Part shown: positions 62,797 through 64,000 of the stretch, piece by piece
Numbering within the stretch: position 1 is the first letter of the stretch
Layout of the letters: every line of letters starts with the position of its first letter
Assembly: GCF_036250735.1 (NCBI RefSeq)
Contig: NZ_CP109430.1
Location: 1,860,001-1,924,000 of the forward strand
DNA from: Streptosporangium sp. NBC_01495
Lineage (GTDB): Bacteria; Actinomycetota; Actinomycetes; Streptosporangiales; Streptosporangiaceae
Direction of reading: 5' to 3'
DNA: 64,000 nt
The notes under the pieces: generated by a model
What the model was told of the DNA's origin: nothing
Seen by the model: the letters and a program-made list of their open reading frames with translations, nothing else
The model's database searches: none
Program-made: the position numbers and the translations under genes

Positions 62797-63063
62797 TTGA
62801 GCAGACTTTACGGTGACCCCATCGAGGTGTGGATTCGCGACGGGCAGCCCATCCAGTTCGTCTGGCGCGACCGCCTCTACACCGTCCATCGGGTCCTCGA
62901 CCACTGGGTCGTCGCGCGCGAGTGGTGGAAGATCTCCGACAGCGATCCCGGCGAGCGCCGGTTCTGGCGGGCCGAGGCCGCCTCGGGTGGCCGGGTCGGC
63001 ACCTACGAGCTCAGGTTCGACACCGCGGGCGAGGGCTGGCTGCTGATCAGGGCATGGGACTGA
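62797..63063 (+). CDS. DUF6504-family protein, probably SOS-regulated
   Basis: 88 residues. The full family pattern is visible: LSRLYGDPIEVWIRDGQPIQ, FVWRDRLYTVHRVLDHWVVA, REWWKIS and TYELRFDTAGEGWLLIRAWD. TTG 62797 was chosen because the domain begins there and GGGAGAAG precedes it; ATG 62731 lies inside the SOS box and would add low-complexity sequence. As I recall, members of this family tend to sit near the mutagenic repair genes imuB and dnaE2 in actinomycetes; no such genes are present in this window, and the next gene to the right is unrelated. Confidence 0.88.
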   Translation: MSRLYGDPIEVWIRDGQPIQFVWRDRLYTVHRVLDHWVVAREWWKISDSDPGERRFWRAEAASGGRVGTYELRFDTAGEGWLLIRAWD

Positions 63064-63205
63064 CGCCCCGCCGACGGATGCCCACGGAGGCGGAAGGTCG
63101 ACGCCCCGCCGGCGGACGGCCGGATGGGTGCCGATGGACGCCGATGGAGACGGGCGGCCGACGCCCCGCTCCGGCGTGCCTCACACCGGGCGGGGCGGCC
63201 TTCGC

Positions 63206-63988
63206 TCACTGCCCGGCGGGGTGGACCTCCTGGGACCGGTCCTGCCCGGAGGGCTCCGGCGAGGGCGCGTCGGGGGCGACGGGCGAGGGGGACGGGGAGG
63301 TCCCGGCGGGCAGGTGCGGGACCGGCTCCGCCGGGGGCGGCGGGAGGTGGCGCTCCACCTTGATCCGCCGCCGGTGCCTGGAGCCCGCGACCTGGATACC
63401 GGTGATCTGCCGTACGGTCATCGCGCACAGCAGGGCGGCGACCGCGACGGCGATCAGCTCGGTCGGCCCGAAACCGGTCAGGTTCGTGCCCCCCTGGGAC
63501 GCCCCCGGCCACAGCCGTGCCAGCACCAGGGCGAACGCGACCAGCCAGCTCAGCCACCAGGCGGTGAGCAGCGCCGCCCAGCGGAGACGGCGGTCCAGCG
63601 GCGGACGGGAGGCCCACCACAGCCGGTCGGCCAGCACGGCGGGCGCGACCAGGTTGACCACCGGCACGAACCAGCTCACCAGGACCGGTGCCACCGCGGG
63701 CCGGTCGGCGTTCTGCCGGGCGCGGAGCAGCCAGTTCAGGTACGCGGCGACGGCGGCGATCGCGGCCGCGGCGAAGAACATGATCAGGATGGCGAAGACG
63801 GTGACCGCGCCGAAGACCGCGTCGGCGCCGGGGGCGTGGGGGTCGCCGTCGAGCTCGGCTATCTCCAGGACGAGGCGCCGGCCACGGACCTGTTCGAACA
63901 CCGCCAGGGCGGCGGTCGCGATCACCAATGTGGTGAGAGTGACATAGACGGCCGAAGCCGACTTCTGTAGAGATGGGATAGAGCGCAT
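63206..63988 (-). CDS. DUF4328-domain membrane protein
   Basis: 260 residues, complete, ending within the window. Four to five membrane helices; the DUF4328 signature is LNWLLRARQNADRPAVAPVL then VSWFVPVVNLVAPAVLADRL and WWASRPP. C-terminal ~50 residues are cytoplasmic and Pro/Ser/Glu rich (HLPPPPAEPVPHLPAG). ATG 63988 follows GGGGAG. Function unknown; widespread in actinomycetes. Confidence 0.9.
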   Translation of the reverse strand: MRSIPSLQKSASAVYVTLTTLVIATAALAVFEQVRGRRLVLEIAELDGDPHAPGADAVFGAVTVFAILIMFFAAAAIAAVAAYLNWLLRARQNADRPAVAPVLVSWFVPVVNLVAPAVLADRLWWASRPPLDRRLRWAALLTAWWLSWLVAFALVLARLWPGASQGGTNLTGFGPTELIAVAVAALLCAMTVRQITGIQVAGSRHRRRIKVERHLPPPPAEPVPHLPAGTSPSPSPVAPDAPSPEPSGQDRSQEVHPAGQ

Positions 63989-64000
63989 GTATATCTCCCC

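Overview
The window is high-GC DNA with GTG/TTG starts, tightly packed genes and families typical of filamentous actinomycetes: XRE regulators with a C-terminal domain of the DUF5753 type, a DUF574-type methyltransferase, F420-linked enzymes, a SigE-family sigma factor and a two-domain geosmin synthase. The best fit is a chromosomal segment of a member of the Streptosporangiaceae or a close relative (Streptosporangium/Nonomuraea-like). That placement is an inference from gene content; no rRNA is present. One tRNA (Arg, TCT) is seen.

Layout. 1-9.4 kb holds mixed housekeeping and stress genes: an AA10 lytic polysaccharide monooxygenase cut by the left edge, a GNAT acetyltransferase, an EF-hand protein, a STAS anti-anti-sigma factor, acetate kinase, a CBM48-like protein, a uridine-kinase-like protein, small membrane and coiled-coil proteins, a NIPSNAP protein and a PepSY protein. 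9.5-17.7 kb has an Nramp-like transporter, a DUF6907 / XRE-DUF5753 / DUF574 methyltransferase group and an XRE-ImmA/IrrE metallopeptidase with an unknown overlapping partner. 18.3-20.5 kb encodes geosmin synthase.

21.4-29.2 kb is the most unusual locus. A SARP-type regulator (HTH, BTAD, NB-ARC, TPR) is divergent from a tight operon of a MauE/DoxX-like membrane protein, a membrane-anchored thioredoxin-like protein, an ABC exporter, an S26 signal peptidase and, last, a 59-residue six-cysteine peptide with a leader and an Ala-Gly-Ala site. I read this as a biosynthesis and export system for a secreted disulfide-rich peptide.

29.5-42 kb contains a decayed beta-helix-type gene, small proteins, a methyltransferase, an F420-dependent luciferase-like oxidoreductase, an RDD protein, an ADP-ribosylglycohydrolase, a sigma factor overlapping an MltG-like transglycosylase, an integrase remnant beside tRNA-Arg, and a phosphotransferase. 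41.3-44.1 kb carries the cobalamin genes cobD and cobQ. 44.7-48 kb is a NACHT-LRR NTPase that may act in phage defence. 48-57 kb has lipid-related enzymes, an ABC-2-type exporter with a PucR-type regulator, a quinone oxidoreductase and a membrane Ser/Thr kinase. 56.8-62.7 kb is an ABC importer operon with a HAD phosphatase, opposite a GntR/UTRA regulator. The right edge has an SOS-box-linked DUF6504 gene and a DUF4328 membrane protein.

A recurring feature is tandem repeat arrays whose first unit includes the last codons and stop codon of a gene. This is seen at five genes (GNAT, SARP regulator, thioredoxin/ABC junction, methyltransferase, PucR regulator); the largest is 11 full 66-bp units plus a partial one at 52931-53692. 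All functional statements come from reading sequence motifs; no database search was run.
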